Shown one piece after another: positions 9,701 through 18,384 of a stretch of 48,856 nucleotides of DNA (positions are counted from its first letter, which is position 1; every line of letters starts with the position of its first letter). The notes below the pieces were generated by a model. The model was given only the letters and a program-made list of their open reading frames with translations. It made no database searches and was not told the origin of the DNA. A program made the position numbers and the translations under genes. Location of the stretch: the IMG/VR virus record IMGVR_UViG_3300021964_000115, positions 1-48,856 of that record; one strand, 5' to 3'. Origin of the DNA: a virus.

Positions 9701-10198
9701 TGAAGAGGCTAAATTGTAGTCGGAAAAAGAACTATCGTATTGAAGTTTATTATACTGATCTCTCGTTGTGTCTAAGCTTCGAGGATATGCGAAGGCACTG
9801 TTTCTGTTGATAATCTCTAAAGCACCGTTAGGACCAAACGCTTTATTAGAAAGGTTTAACCCGCCTAAATTACCAAAACTAGCAACCTCAATTAATATCG
9901 GACAATTGATAACTTCTGGGAGAGCATCAATGCAAGCACTTAACGTAGTGAAGTAAAGAGGATTGCACGACGATGTAGCATCAGCAGACACGATAAACGA
10001 CATACCCGTAAGGGCAGATGTTGGGTGTCCGAACTTCTCCCACAGAAGGTGAGTACGCTCGTCTAAATCGTGGAGAGGTAAGTTATCTTGTTCCCAATTG
10101 TAAAAGGAACTAGCATCATACTTAGTAACCTTATCAGTCCAGCAGGCTAAAAGGTTATTAGATCCACCTGATACATATACGTCGCTTGGGTTTAACAT
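6707..10198 (-). CDS. Giant beta-helix tail fibre/baseplate protein
   Basis: The protein has 1163 residues. The N-terminus carries FYNWEQDNLPLHDLDERTHL (about residues 32-51), a probable anchor module also seen in the following gene. From about residue 300 to 880 short turns of the form (N/E)NS(x)(V/I/L)xIxx recur (NNSEVNILRG, ENSKINFKS, VNSLITGG, ENSVLDYDG, LNSKLTYNN, DNSTLYLRG). Asn-ladder turns of this kind are typical of a right-handed parallel beta-helix, the pectate-lyase-like fold common in phage fibres and depolymerases. No catalytic residues can be assigned by eye. It starts 1 nt after the preceding stop. A fibre or tailspike role is likely; enzymatic activity on host polysaccharide is possible but unproven. 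Confidence 0.7.
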   Translation of the reverse strand: MLNPSDVYVSGGSNNLLACWTDKVTKYDASSFYNWEQDNLPLHDLDERTHLLWEKFGHPTSALTGMSFIVSADATSSCNPLYFTTLSACIDALPEVINCPILIEVASFGNLGGLNLSNKAFGPNGALEIINRNSAFAYPRSLDTTRDQYNKLQYDSSFSDYNLASSIRIAGTLAEAYLKNNLAGPNPATDHVLSYAYTRQENGNKIRVASGTTAGDWVQDVRFANPYVFVKRGSDQVNNRLSVGLSSTIDPWDKSATEISGTISGLSFEPFEKNNSDSVYDVSTTNLLTNLEEKWGNGTDDEDPAYGAMSFSYFNSLDYIKVNECNGPVYIRNFNIDGQHTTDRGIEITNSQVNLERCSVSRCNKAGLYANNSEVNILRGIVAYRNYEVINSVRTGVPFESKTLSYDTQSSYGAGIFAENSKINFKSTYDRDIEKSLEASANVSEYNGHLLLLRVTLPGSSIALPSQESLTCFSRNDIGIHAVNSLITGGRTELNGVATGGANARWFDATQIFSELNTEAGIKLENSVLDYDGRVLLDGNYFGLDSTNSDVKIDSLAARFNQSTGLNLLNSKLTYNNNLYASILQSTVTSVENFYESQIACIKNGQDIVCDNSVVEPLYTSSMPSLFSMVYTSGCFGRGQDATDILPSIQLKDSTADLIHAHINREDATSGVTNGLAQYGLGARVEDNSTLYLRGSENYANVFKGPHSRGNNTNLAGLYANNGSTIKIQGPTVSVNFGVNALAENNSNIEITPLQTDSGNLLVSSFDLSNPNNHTMVELHSTRACLVANRNSNILIENVGDYQNKWTRGSYGSSVILNEDYELSAMDNYASAGFVQFYPNANIDATAVVDNPTLPTGNSKYTFVSMSPTVATVARRYLHDMNNAISDISTGGMCLRAVENSLVQTNNVHFPATWPTTSSVIYDIDGTAPLEGPDCSRLFIWNIADESLLKASYISVSGVHPRDSGYHGPSGSWGVSAAPISTPDTSSLSVLDYYGKSEDNPFGRSASGENFGAFRLYFSVDPVTNFMVANDANNDLDGWARQVFAQGYNFSGNLIASTVDSLFGASSNHISILTRDANGNVQTSGFYYASSMLANPNSTRAVLDDSALNTFANAKHNTVGKSGLAKIVQGYYGVKDFGGDSYSDYDYGKGVASINNFDLKKDN
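6731..6740 (-). promoter_or_regulatory. Possible late promoter inside the tail operon (CATAAATAAC)
   Basis: On the minus strand CATAAATA differs by one base from the T4 late consensus TATAAATA. It lies 24 nt before the ATG of the 883-residue gene, leaving room for a short leader with the AAGGA ribosome site. It falls within the 3' end of the upstream gene. Only motif and spacing support it. Confidence 0.3.
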
Positions 10199-10199
10199 A

Positions 10200-10814
10200 T
10201 TATCCGAATGATATTGTCCATCTAAACACTAGAGCAAAGTCGTCTGTTTTCCTAATGTTACTAAAGTATCTATATGCTGCTAAAACTGAAGTCTCTGTAG
10301 CATTAGCTTTTGGATTCTTAATAAACAATCCAATTTCATTTAGGCTTGCATCTGACCCATCTCTTGTTAAATTATTACAAGAGTCTTCGTCAATGAATAT
10401 AGTATACCTAACCGTGCGGTCATCTATTTTGGTGACCTTGTTAAAAGGTATTTTAGCATACCACTCACCAGTTGTAGTAGCTATATCATTGGCCCAGCGA
10501 TAACCCGAAACAACTTCCAAGTTACTATCTGCTGTCCCAATGTATTCATTCTGGGATGAGAGCGCACCCGATAAGTCTGTAGTGCTGCTCACCTGGAGAG
10601 CCGTGCCGCCACTAACCCCAAGCTTCACCCTATCAACTTGGTAATCAGTAATTACATCAGATCCGACCCTACCATATAAGTGAGCTAAAGCCCAACCGAA
10701 GCCAGATACAATGACGTTGTCTTCATCATAAACAAGCTCCTCCTGACCATCAACGACCTTGTGAACCGTTAAGTGTCCTTTTATACCTAATTGACTTGTC
10801 AGTGGTTTAATCAT
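10200..10814 (-). CDS. Tail/baseplate accessory protein
   Basis: The protein has 204 residues. It contains NVIVSGFGWALAHLYG (about residues 33-48), a pattern I associate with small baseplate or fibre-base proteins, and ends in a beta-strand (FRWTISFG). The adjacent upstream gene starts MIVRGFGEVLTDVM and ends with a similar strand, so the two may be distant paralogues. The ATG overlaps the previous gene by 4 nt, showing translational coupling in the tail operon. No enzymatic motif is seen. A linker or adaptor role between baseplate and fibres is an inference. Confidence 0.6.
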   Translation of the reverse strand: MIKPLTSQLGIKGHLTVHKVVDGQEELVYDEDNVIVSGFGWALAHLYGRVGSDVITDYQVDRVKLGVSGGTALQVSSTTDLSGALSSQNEYIGTADSNLEVVSGYRWANDIATTTGEWYAKIPFNKVTKIDDRTVRYTIFIDEDSCNNLTRDGSDASLNEIGLFIKNPKANATETSVLAAYRYFSNIRKTDDFALVFRWTISFG

Positions 10815-11824
10815 TTGAAATCAAAACTTAATGAAATTACTACATTATTAGCGTTAAGCCCAAGACTTAACCCTGGGAAAGTTAAGTAGTCTCGATGGTA
10901 TAATATATCATCTAATAGCGTAGCTTTGGCAACTAATTTATACTTTCTGTTATTATTTAGAGCATCCCAACTATATGGAGGTGTTAATCCTGATGCTAAC
11001 ATGTCTTTTAGATCCAGACAGTAAACTCCTATATGTTTTACACCGCCAAAAGCAGCCAGAGTTACAGCGTCACCCCTAAGCAATCGAGCATCTAACTTTA
11101 AGGACCCGTCAGAAACTTGATATGAAGTTCCAGATAAAAGAACAGCACCGTTAGAGTATTCAGGCGTTCCTCCGTAATCAGACACAGAAGATGGGCTGAC
11201 TGTGAGATACCCATTCTCATCCATCAATTGATTATTATTAAAGAAACTGCTTACGTAGCCACTATAGATGAATGAGCTATTCTTATCGTAGAATCTAAAT
11301 GCATAATCTTCAGCGCCTGCTGAAGGTACAAACCCACCTACAACATTCCATATAGAGCTAAGATCAGAGTTTATACCAGCGTTAGGGTAATGTCCTAAAT
11401 CAGGTAATGAACTAGCGTATTGATATGTGTACAAGTTAGTAGAGGACGTTGAACCTCGTTCTAACCTTAAATCCTCAACTGAAGGATCATTAGGGACTGA
11501 ATTATAGGTAGCTGAATATTGCAGATAGGTTGCCGATGTAACATATGAAGACGCTCCATTTGCAGCATTAGATCCTAAATTAATTATGGTTAGATAACCT
11601 GAGTTGTAAGAGCTAGCTCCTGAAGCAGAATCGCCATTTACATAATGAGTGCTGGATATTGAGTGAGAGTGTCGAGTGAATCCTTCAGCATCCTTACCGA
11701 ACGTGACGGCTTGGAAAGTGAAGTTTGAAGCATCAAGGATTGAACTGGCAGAAGGAATATCTGCCAATGCAGGATTGACAGTCATTACGTCCGTTAAAAC
11801 TTCTCCGAAACCTCTAACAATCAT
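10811..11824 (-). CDS. Tail/baseplate structural protein, Ser/Tyr/Gly-rich
   Basis: The protein has 337 residues, rich in Ser, Tyr, Asn and Gly, consistent with a beta-sheet virion protein. It starts MIVRGFGEVLTDVMTVNPAL and ends with alternating hydrophobics (NNVVISLSFDFK), resembling the smaller gene that follows. It overlaps both neighbours by 1 and 4 nt, inside the block of very large peripheral tail proteins. No named family is recognised. It may be a baseplate or fibre subunit; that is inference from context. Confidence 0.6.
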   Translation of the reverse strand: MIVRGFGEVLTDVMTVNPALADIPSASSILDASNFTFQAVTFGKDAEGFTRHSHSISSTHYVNGDSASGASSYNSGYLTIINLGSNAANGASSYVTSATYLQYSATYNSVPNDPSVEDLRLERGSTSSTNLYTYQYASSLPDLGHYPNAGINSDLSSIWNVVGGFVPSAGAEDYAFRFYDKNSSFIYSGYVSSFFNNNQLMDENGYLTVSPSSVSDYGGTPEYSNGAVLLSGTSYQVSDGSLKLDARLLRGDAVTLAAFGGVKHIGVYCLDLKDMLASGLTPPYSWDALNNNRKYKLVAKATLLDDILYHRDYLTFPGLSLGLNANNVVISLSFDFK

Positions 11825-14800
11825 TATACTGGAATCCTAACTAAAGTTTTGTAAGCATCCCCGGTCCCATAAGCAACTTCAATTAGCCCATCAGGGAATC
11901 TGTATTCAATCCTAGAGCCACCCTCAGACTCCATTATAGTCTCCGTCTTAGCTTTATCTCGGCTTGCATATGCTGTCGCAGCGTTCTTTCCTGCTATGTC
12001 ATTGAAGTGCTTAAATATATCAAAAAGATCTTGCTTAGTAAGCTCTAAGCGATATTCTAAACAACCTCTCTTGAGATCATCTAAAACACATAAAGGATCA
12101 CTCTTAGTACCCGCAGCAAAGATTTCAGAAAGCCTCTTCATCGTCAAGTCTTGAACTTCAATATTTTCAAGAAGCATAAACTCATCAGGTTGAGCCCCGT
12201 TAGACATAAAAACTTCAATCACGTAGTTTTGATTTAATCTGTGTAATTGCTGGTAGTCGTTTTGATAATCTATAGGCAATCTAAGATCTCTATTCCTAGT
12301 ATTAAAGAATACGCTAAAGTCATCCACATCTTCCTCAGATAAACCTATAACCGGAGAAGTTCTTGTCACTGCTTGATCTAAACATGCATACTGTGAATTA
12401 CTAGATTGAGGATCATGGGATCTAGAAGCTACACTCTTAACGTGAGCATACTTATTGATCATATCAGATCGACTGATTAATTGATCGTGCTGAACCCAAT
12501 CCCCTGCCGGGTTAAAGCTCCACATCTTACCGTCTTCTGGCTTAGTGTGAATCCAGATACCCATGCTTCTACCACCTAGGGTAGTACCATCATCCCTACT
12601 TATGATACCGCTTATACTAACTCTGAACTCATGTTCAGGCGATAAGAAGTTGTTAGCTATGGGGTGAGTCGATTTTGCTGCGTATTTGGACAGGTCAAAC
12701 CTCACTCTCGTCGCTGCGTTTACGCCAGCCCTCATTAAGATTACTGTATTGTCGTATAAGAATGAGTCTTCGTAAGAAGCTCGCTCAGACTCTGGGATTC
12801 TCATGATTGAGAAAGAACTATCGGCCTCTGTACCTGAGGTAAGAACTAACTCAACCGCATCAACAATACCAGAAGAAACTCTTTCAGGAGTTCCAAGATA
12901 CATGCTGGTTGCATCTGAAGCTGTATATGAACCTGTGCCGGTAAATGGAGCACTCTCCACAGTGATTCTATCTGGGCTTGCAAATGACGAAGCCACTAAA
13001 CTAGTAACCGAACCTAACTCCTCAAAATCGTGGTTATACAGAAGAGGGCCGAAGGTGTGAGAGAAAAGATTTGCGCCATCTTGTTTCTGGACATCGGAGC
13101 TTAACCTATGCCATTTAAAGTTCTCTTGGTATATGCGGTATAACCTATGAAGGTCTCTACCAAACTCAAACCTGTAATAATCATCAATCGTTGCTGGGAA
13201 TGTATATCCTTCCCTGTTTTCATTTGTAGAGCTAGCAGTGTAGGACCGATACTCTCCTTGAATTAATGCAGAAACTCTTTCTAATTCAGATGTGAGATCA
13301 GCGATATAATCAAAGTCTGGCTCTTCTAAGCTTTCAGCAGTTCGTAAAGCGTCAGTCAGTGAATTGAAATAAGCTTCGTTTGCAGATGTAGCAGCAGTTA
13401 CTTCAACTTCGCTTTTCAACCCTTTCTTACCCTCTTCAATACGGTGCATGGTTGCGTATATACCAGGAAGTTGACCCCTATCAATAGCATACTTAGAATT
13501 GAATGCTTCAACATATCTTGCAATATTGAAAGATCTAGCCAATGTTGGAACAATGGTAGAACTCATACTAGTCATCTTAATTTCCAGCGTTTGCCAGAAA
13601 CTGTCCCCCTCAGCGATTGGCCCGTATGCAGAGGTGTTTGTGTAACGACTATCTATGGACTTGAAACTATCTCCAGTCTCACCTATGTGCGAGCTTGCAC
13701 CATAATGAGACCAATATTTTGGATTTACTGGTGTGGTTCCATTGTCCGCGTATTGAGGATTTCTATTAAGAATTCTTTGAGGATAGCTAAACTTAATACC
13801 ATCCTCGGTGTATAGTGACAGGTTGTGTGTTGCGATATCTAATGCCACTAGGTAAGGGTCATACGTTAAGCCTGCCGCTCCTGCCATCACAGAGTATACG
13901 TTAGAGTTAGTACATTTAAGGATTTGAGGTTGATTAATGTAATTACCTCCGTAGCCTCTAAAGTTAGGAGGGTAGACATCTGCCGCGCTAGCTGCGGCTG
14001 AGAATGACTGAGACCATGAACCATTGTAATAACATTTAAAGTCTGCCACTTCTCTATCTCTGGCTGCATTAATGACCGACGAGTAGGGTGCTCTAGCTAC
14101 GGATAAAGAGTTTGCAGTAGAGTCTATGTTATTTTTAAACCTATCAAAATAAACATAAAGATAGTTTTCCCCTGTATCAGGATCAGCGCGTTTAATTATG
14201 GCAGTATTTGGAGGACCCATGATGGCCCCTGAAGCCGTGTAGTTATCGTTCGGTATGTTATTGAAAGGGAGCGTAACTAAGTATCCGCAGTCAGAAAAAC
14301 TTAAACCTTGATCATCCGACACAAGAAGTCTAGCTGCTCTCTTATGCCTTTGTTCTCTAATAAAGTTTCTAGGGCCGTTACATTCTGAAGGCACGCTGTT
14401 AGAAGATGCCGGTCCTGCTCTACCCCAGTTGCCCTCTTCAACATACAATCCGATCAGGAGTAAATCTTCATCAGAATCATAGTGGACTGTTTGAGGGTGA
14501 GCCAATCGAATGCCCGAGTTTTCGTAACCAGAAGGCCCCCCATAATTAGCAACCGATGAGAATACTATTGAAGAAAGGAAATTTCCAGCATTATCCTCAA
14601 CAGCTTGTGAAAAACTAGAACCATTCAAGTCATTACTGAGTTCACCACTAAAGTAGGAAGGCTTTTTTCCTAAGATATCAGTATATCTAAAGCTGCTTAC
14701 TAACGTCGCTGATGCTCCGGTGTCGTAGATATCAAAAGGAGAACACCAACCTCTAGCTCCTCGATCTAGATCAGCCTGCCTATCTACAAAAGGAGAAATG

Positions 14801-16038
14801 ATAGAACTGAAAGGATCGTCCAATGAGCCTTCCGTTACAACAGGGTAAGGTCCGTTATTAGTTATAAACCTGTAGCCCCCGCCAGATAATGGCAGAGAGT
14901 AGGTTCCATTATCCATCAAGTGAGGAACACCGCTTGCATAAGTTTGAGGGGCAGAAACTAAAAGTTCTTCCGAACTCTCTTGCGTGAGATATTGTATCGC
15001 CTCACCTACTAAATAATTAATATCACCCATTTCTTGGAAATAGAATGCGTTGTAGGGAGTATCAGTATTGATTGTTTGTTGAGTCCATTCATTTACGTCA
15101 GCATCGTATGCCCAAATCTGACACCCTTTTGGATTCATCACGGATACAACTACATGATCATCAACCGTCTTAATGTCATTAACAACATAACTTTGTTGCT
15201 CACCAAAGCCGTTATCATTAATCTGAGTCCATGCTTCTCCACTAACTGGTGATCGCCACACCTCTGTTCCACTAAGGGAGTTATGTGTAGCTGCGTATAA
15301 GTAACCATCATGGTAGTGTATCTTGTTGATAAACCTGTTACCTCCTGAGCCGTAGCTTAATGGAGGAGCAAATTGAGACATCACACTACCATCATACTTA
15401 ATTAACCCAGAGGGCGTGAATGCTCCAGCGACAGTGCTCGCTTGATATGCTTCATTCTCCAACACCGAAGCGAAAAGAGAATCTCCGTCGGTAGTCATAT
15501 CAGTCCAGTGGGCTGTGTTGACGTAAGAAAGAACTATGTCAGTTCTTCCGGGGTATTTAGCAGGGCTACGGGGCGTAATGACTGTTTCCCAACCGCTTGC
15601 GGTTAACTTTACAAGCTCATACCTACTACCTGCCGCATAGATCTCGTCATTGTATTTTATAACTTTTCTAATATAGTTATTATTAAGGTTTACAGAACTA
15701 TCCCCTAAACCAGTATCAACCCACTTTATAGAATTGTTAGACCATACCTGACCTTTTCTATTATTCCCAGCATTGTACTCGTCACCCACCCCAACATACA
15801 GCGTGCCATTATCTACAAGTATGGAGTTCATAGACTTGAAGTTCTGATTCTCCAAGTTATCTGTTATTCTTGAAAACGTCCCATCAGCCTCATACTGCCA
15901 AATATGCGCTGACTCATCTAAAGAAGTATCACTACCGATGTAGAGTTTTGTGCCGTCAGTCGCCACACACCTGAACCTAATAGTAGGATCTGTCGTGACG
16001 TTATTGACACCTATAACTGTGAAATCAAGATTAACCAT
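11824..16038 (-). CDS. Giant tail protein with N-terminal beta-propeller-like repeats
   Basis: The protein has 1404 residues, the largest in the window. The first roughly 350 residues contain repeated units of the type (D/N)G(T)LY(V/I)(G/A)...W (TKLYIGSD, GTLYVGVGD, DEIYAAGS, GYLYAATH), which suggest a beta-propeller of Kelch or sialidase-like type. A central region (about residues 860-960) has helical, Glu-rich stretches. The C-terminal part is mixed alpha/beta and ends YKTLVRIPV. It is preceded by the sole 12-nt gap in the distal tail operon, and that gap is a leaderless-type element (CTAATATAGTAA). A fibre or receptor-recognition role is likely. The family is not known to me. Confidence 0.65.
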   Translation of the reverse strand: MVNLDFTVIGVNNVTTDPTIRFRCVATDGTKLYIGSDTSLDESAHIWQYEADGTFSRITDNLENQNFKSMNSILVDNGTLYVGVGDEYNAGNNRKGQVWSNNSIKWVDTGLGDSSVNLNNNYIRKVIKYNDEIYAAGSRYELVKLTASGWETVITPRSPAKYPGRTDIVLSYVNTAHWTDMTTDGDSLFASVLENEAYQASTVAGAFTPSGLIKYDGSVMSQFAPPLSYGSGGNRFINKIHYHDGYLYAATHNSLSGTEVWRSPVSGEAWTQINDNGFGEQQSYVVNDIKTVDDHVVVSVMNPKGCQIWAYDADVNEWTQQTINTDTPYNAFYFQEMGDINYLVGEAIQYLTQESSEELLVSAPQTYASGVPHLMDNGTYSLPLSGGGYRFITNNGPYPVVTEGSLDDPFSSIISPFVDRQADLDRGARGWCSPFDIYDTGASATLVSSFRYTDILGKKPSYFSGELSNDLNGSSFSQAVEDNAGNFLSSIVFSSVANYGGPSGYENSGIRLAHPQTVHYDSDEDLLLIGLYVEEGNWGRAGPASSNSVPSECNGPRNFIREQRHKRAARLLVSDDQGLSFSDCGYLVTLPFNNIPNDNYTASGAIMGPPNTAIIKRADPDTGENYLYVYFDRFKNNIDSTANSLSVARAPYSSVINAARDREVADFKCYYNGSWSQSFSAAASAADVYPPNFRGYGGNYINQPQILKCTNSNVYSVMAGAAGLTYDPYLVALDIATHNLSLYTEDGIKFSYPQRILNRNPQYADNGTTPVNPKYWSHYGASSHIGETGDSFKSIDSRYTNTSAYGPIAEGDSFWQTLEIKMTSMSSTIVPTLARSFNIARYVEAFNSKYAIDRGQLPGIYATMHRIEEGKKGLKSEVEVTAATSANEAYFNSLTDALRTAESLEEPDFDYIADLTSELERVSALIQGEYRSYTASSTNENREGYTFPATIDDYYRFEFGRDLHRLYRIYQENFKWHRLSSDVQKQDGANLFSHTFGPLLYNHDFEELGSVTSLVASSFASPDRITVESAPFTGTGSYTASDATSMYLGTPERVSSGIVDAVELVLTSGTEADSSFSIMRIPESERASYEDSFLYDNTVILMRAGVNAATRVRFDLSKYAAKSTHPIANNFLSPEHEFRVSISGIISRDDGTTLGGRSMGIWIHTKPEDGKMWSFNPAGDWVQHDQLISRSDMINKYAHVKSVASRSHDPQSSNSQYACLDQAVTRTSPVIGLSEEDVDDFSVFFNTRNRDLRLPIDYQNDYQQLHRLNQNYVIEVFMSNGAQPDEFMLLENIEVQDLTMKRLSEIFAAGTKSDPLCVLDDLKRGCLEYRLELTKQDLFDIFKHFNDIAGKNAATAYASRDKAKTETIMESEGGSRIEYRFPDGLIEVAYGTGDAYKTLVRIPV

Positions 16039-16050
16039 TTACTATATTAG
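16039..16050 (-). promoter_or_regulatory. Leaderless-type promoter element CTAATATAGTAA before the 1404-aa gene
   Basis: The gap between the stop at 16051 and the ATG at 16038 is exactly this 12-mer. It matches the element before the plus-strand genes (for example CTATTATAGTAT at 34781) in sequence and in its 12-nt distance to the ATG. There is no ribosome site at the normal distance (the only purine-rich GAGG is 17 nt away). It could be a -10 box for a leaderless transcript of the fibre genes. Confidence 0.35.
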
Positions 16051-18384
16051 TTACCATCCTCGGACAGGATACGTGCTACTAACAGCTACTCCATTATACA
16101 CATTGTCTGAAAACAAGTTCTCGCATTGAGCGTAAACGTCAGCCACATCTAAGTGCGAGCCTACAGGGACATACTGATTGCTTGAAGGGTTTAAACCCAA
16201 CGGTAAGAAGTCACTATTTTCTGTTGGATAGTTTTGCTTTGGTACTGGCATATTGAAGCCAGTTCTATCATAATAACCTTCGAAGGGCATAATCTTAGAG
16301 TAGTCTCTACGTCTTGATGTGTTTCTAGACACGGAGCCAATAGAGGATACATCTAGTAATTGAGGAGATACTAAGGACTGTGTAGCGGCTCTGCCGATAG
16401 CATCGCCACCCGTATTTATACCCCTCTTATAAGTGTCTAAGAATATACCAGAAGCAAACGTATTGTTACCTGCTGCCACCTCAATCTCTTCCCTGGGGAA
16501 GTACACTATTGGAAGTAAGCAATCATCACTTGGAGTTAGATAGTCTGGGTTAGCAGATACTTCTAAAGATATTAAAGGTATGGCGTGTGCAGGGGAAGAC
16601 TTAGCAACAGCTTGTGACACAAAATTAACAGCATCTCCACCCTCAATACTGTCTAAGTTTTCCTTGGTAAAATCAAACTCCGAAGCATTAAGAACTAGTT
16701 TAAAGTGCGACGACTTACCAGACCACAAGGAAGCATAGTCGAATCGATTATCGTTTAGATTTCTTATCAAACTATCCAGATTTGGAGGAGCATTGTATCC
16801 TGACGTAAAGATCAGCATAGATCCAAGTCTAGGCTCATCATCATCTGTTAAAGCTTTAGACGTTATGTATGAACTAACTTGTAGTGCAAACTCATCCCTA
16901 ACACCAAAGCAGGCTAATCGATCAGCTATGAACCCTACCATGTCTTGATTTATTTCAACGTTAACATAGTATGGATATTCCTCAAACGGAGGTATTGAAT
17001 AGTCCCTACCCCTATAGTTAAATACAGACTCATATTCAGTGAGCCATGTATTTATTGGGAATCTTTCTGGGAATTGTACAATTGTATCTAAGAGAATCTT
17101 ATCAACAGCTAACCTAACGTTATCATCCATACTCGAAGTAGAGTAGTGATAAATGTCCATGTCCGCAGCCTTGTCTACAGTCCAAGTATCAAAGCTTCTC
17201 AGAGACGAAGACTCAGTAGCTAAAGCGTAGTATATTAAGTAAGGAACGTAGGACTCCCAAAGCTCAGTAACCCTACCTTCGATTGGAAAAGTATCCTTAG
17301 GAAAGACAGTGTTGATAGTGCTTTGAATAGATTTCTTTGTACCTATTGATTTGTAAATACTAACTGCATTCCTAAGCTGTAAACGCCATCTCTCAGGGTT
17401 GTCTCCAAAAAGATCCCAACCTATCAACTGAGAGATTAGAGGTAAGTAATCGTCCGGGCAATCATCAATATCATAAAGAGTTGAGATCTGCTCTGTGTCG
17501 TTGTTGATATCAAATGCAAAGAAAGATAAAGCCCTAATCAATCTAGCGAAAGGTCCATACTCAATCTTTGAAGTAGATTTAAGATTGCTCTCTATGTAGG
17601 TATCAAACTTATCCCTAACTCTAAAGTCTGAGCTATCAGCAAATAAAGGAGAATAAATAACATCATTCCAAGTTTTCAGTTTATCCAACTGCTGAGTTCC
17701 ACTTAGGTCAGATCGAGTTCCGCTAGCGAATATGGCAGAGGGGTAGTATTCCCCTGAAGCGTTTCTCCATAGATATTCACTGAGTCCGTTGATGCCGTCA
17801 TTAAGTTTAACTGGCTTGCCCACGTACAGACTACTAACAAGAAGATCTCTAACATACGAAGACGGATTATAGGTGGGTCCTGAAGTATTTAAAAAGTATA
17901 GCCAAGAGAGATTAGATATTAAGTAATTATGGATAGCCGATGAGTCTCCGATATCTGCGAAGACTGTGGTATTAGGATTATTAAGATCTATCGCAGACAA
18001 CAGTGTGGTCTCAACGTATTGAGAAAAGGCATCTTGAGATTTAAAGTCTTTGAATCTCGTATCAAAATAAGACAGGACTTTGTCTTCAAAGCTCTTTGTA
18101 GTTACGTTGGTAAGTTCATTCTGCTTAACAAAATAAGGAGCTATACCGCTAATAGTATTAATACTACTAAAAGGAGAACCCTCAACAGCACTTACATTGA
18201 GAACGCTAGAAAAGTTAGAAGCGACATCAATGTGTGTGTTGATGATAATATCTACAGGATCTTCAGTTTTAGGTGTGCCAGATACATCATCCTCGTAGAG
18301 GTAGCCTGGGAGAATATACTTCAGTGCTTCAAAGTAATTTCTCTTAAAGAAGTTTTGATTCCGTAAGTAAGTCTTACCAGACAT
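16051..18384 (-). CDS. Baseplate wedge protein, gp7/gpI-like
   Basis: The protein has 777 residues. Around residues 307-356 it reads CPDDYLPLISQLIGWDLFG, then an Arg-rich helix, then YKSIGTKKSIQSTINTVFP. This LPxLxxxxGWD...R...YKxxGTKxxI pattern is the signature of phage P2 tail protein I, whose fold is part of T4 gp7 in the baseplate wedge. In contractile tails this subunit pairs with gp6 (baseplate J) to form the wedge. Here it directly follows the gp6-like gene with a 1-nt overlap, as expected. It is shorter than T4 gp7 (about 1030 residues) and much longer than P2 gpI, with large unassigned N- and C-terminal regions that may carry fibre attachment. Confidence 0.75.
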   Translation of the reverse strand: MSGKTYLRNQNFFKRNYFEALKYILPGYLYEDDVSGTPKTEDPVDIIINTHIDVASNFSSVLNVSAVEGSPFSSINTISGIAPYFVKQNELTNVTTKSFEDKVLSYFDTRFKDFKSQDAFSQYVETTLLSAIDLNNPNTTVFADIGDSSAIHNYLISNLSWLYFLNTSGPTYNPSSYVRDLLVSSLYVGKPVKLNDGINGLSEYLWRNASGEYYPSAIFASGTRSDLSGTQQLDKLKTWNDVIYSPLFADSSDFRVRDKFDTYIESNLKSTSKIEYGPFARLIRALSFFAFDINNDTEQISTLYDIDDCPDDYLPLISQLIGWDLFGDNPERWRLQLRNAVSIYKSIGTKKSIQSTINTVFPKDTFPIEGRVTELWESYVPYLIYYALATESSSLRSFDTWTVDKAADMDIYHYSTSSMDDNVRLAVDKILLDTIVQFPERFPINTWLTEYESVFNYRGRDYSIPPFEEYPYYVNVEINQDMVGFIADRLACFGVRDEFALQVSSYITSKALTDDDEPRLGSMLIFTSGYNAPPNLDSLIRNLNDNRFDYASLWSGKSSHFKLVLNASEFDFTKENLDSIEGGDAVNFVSQAVAKSSPAHAIPLISLEVSANPDYLTPSDDCLLPIVYFPREEIEVAAGNNTFASGIFLDTYKRGINTGGDAIGRAATQSLVSPQLLDVSSIGSVSRNTSRRRDYSKIMPFEGYYDRTGFNMPVPKQNYPTENSDFLPLGLNPSSNQYVPVGSHLDVADVYAQCENLFSDNVYNGVAVSSTYPVRGW

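Noticed and set aside
13444-13815. Plus-strand frame of 123 codons opposite the 1404-residue gene
   Set aside because: Composition (Cys, Ile, Trp scattered) and position are typical of a shadow frame; no promoter or start signal.
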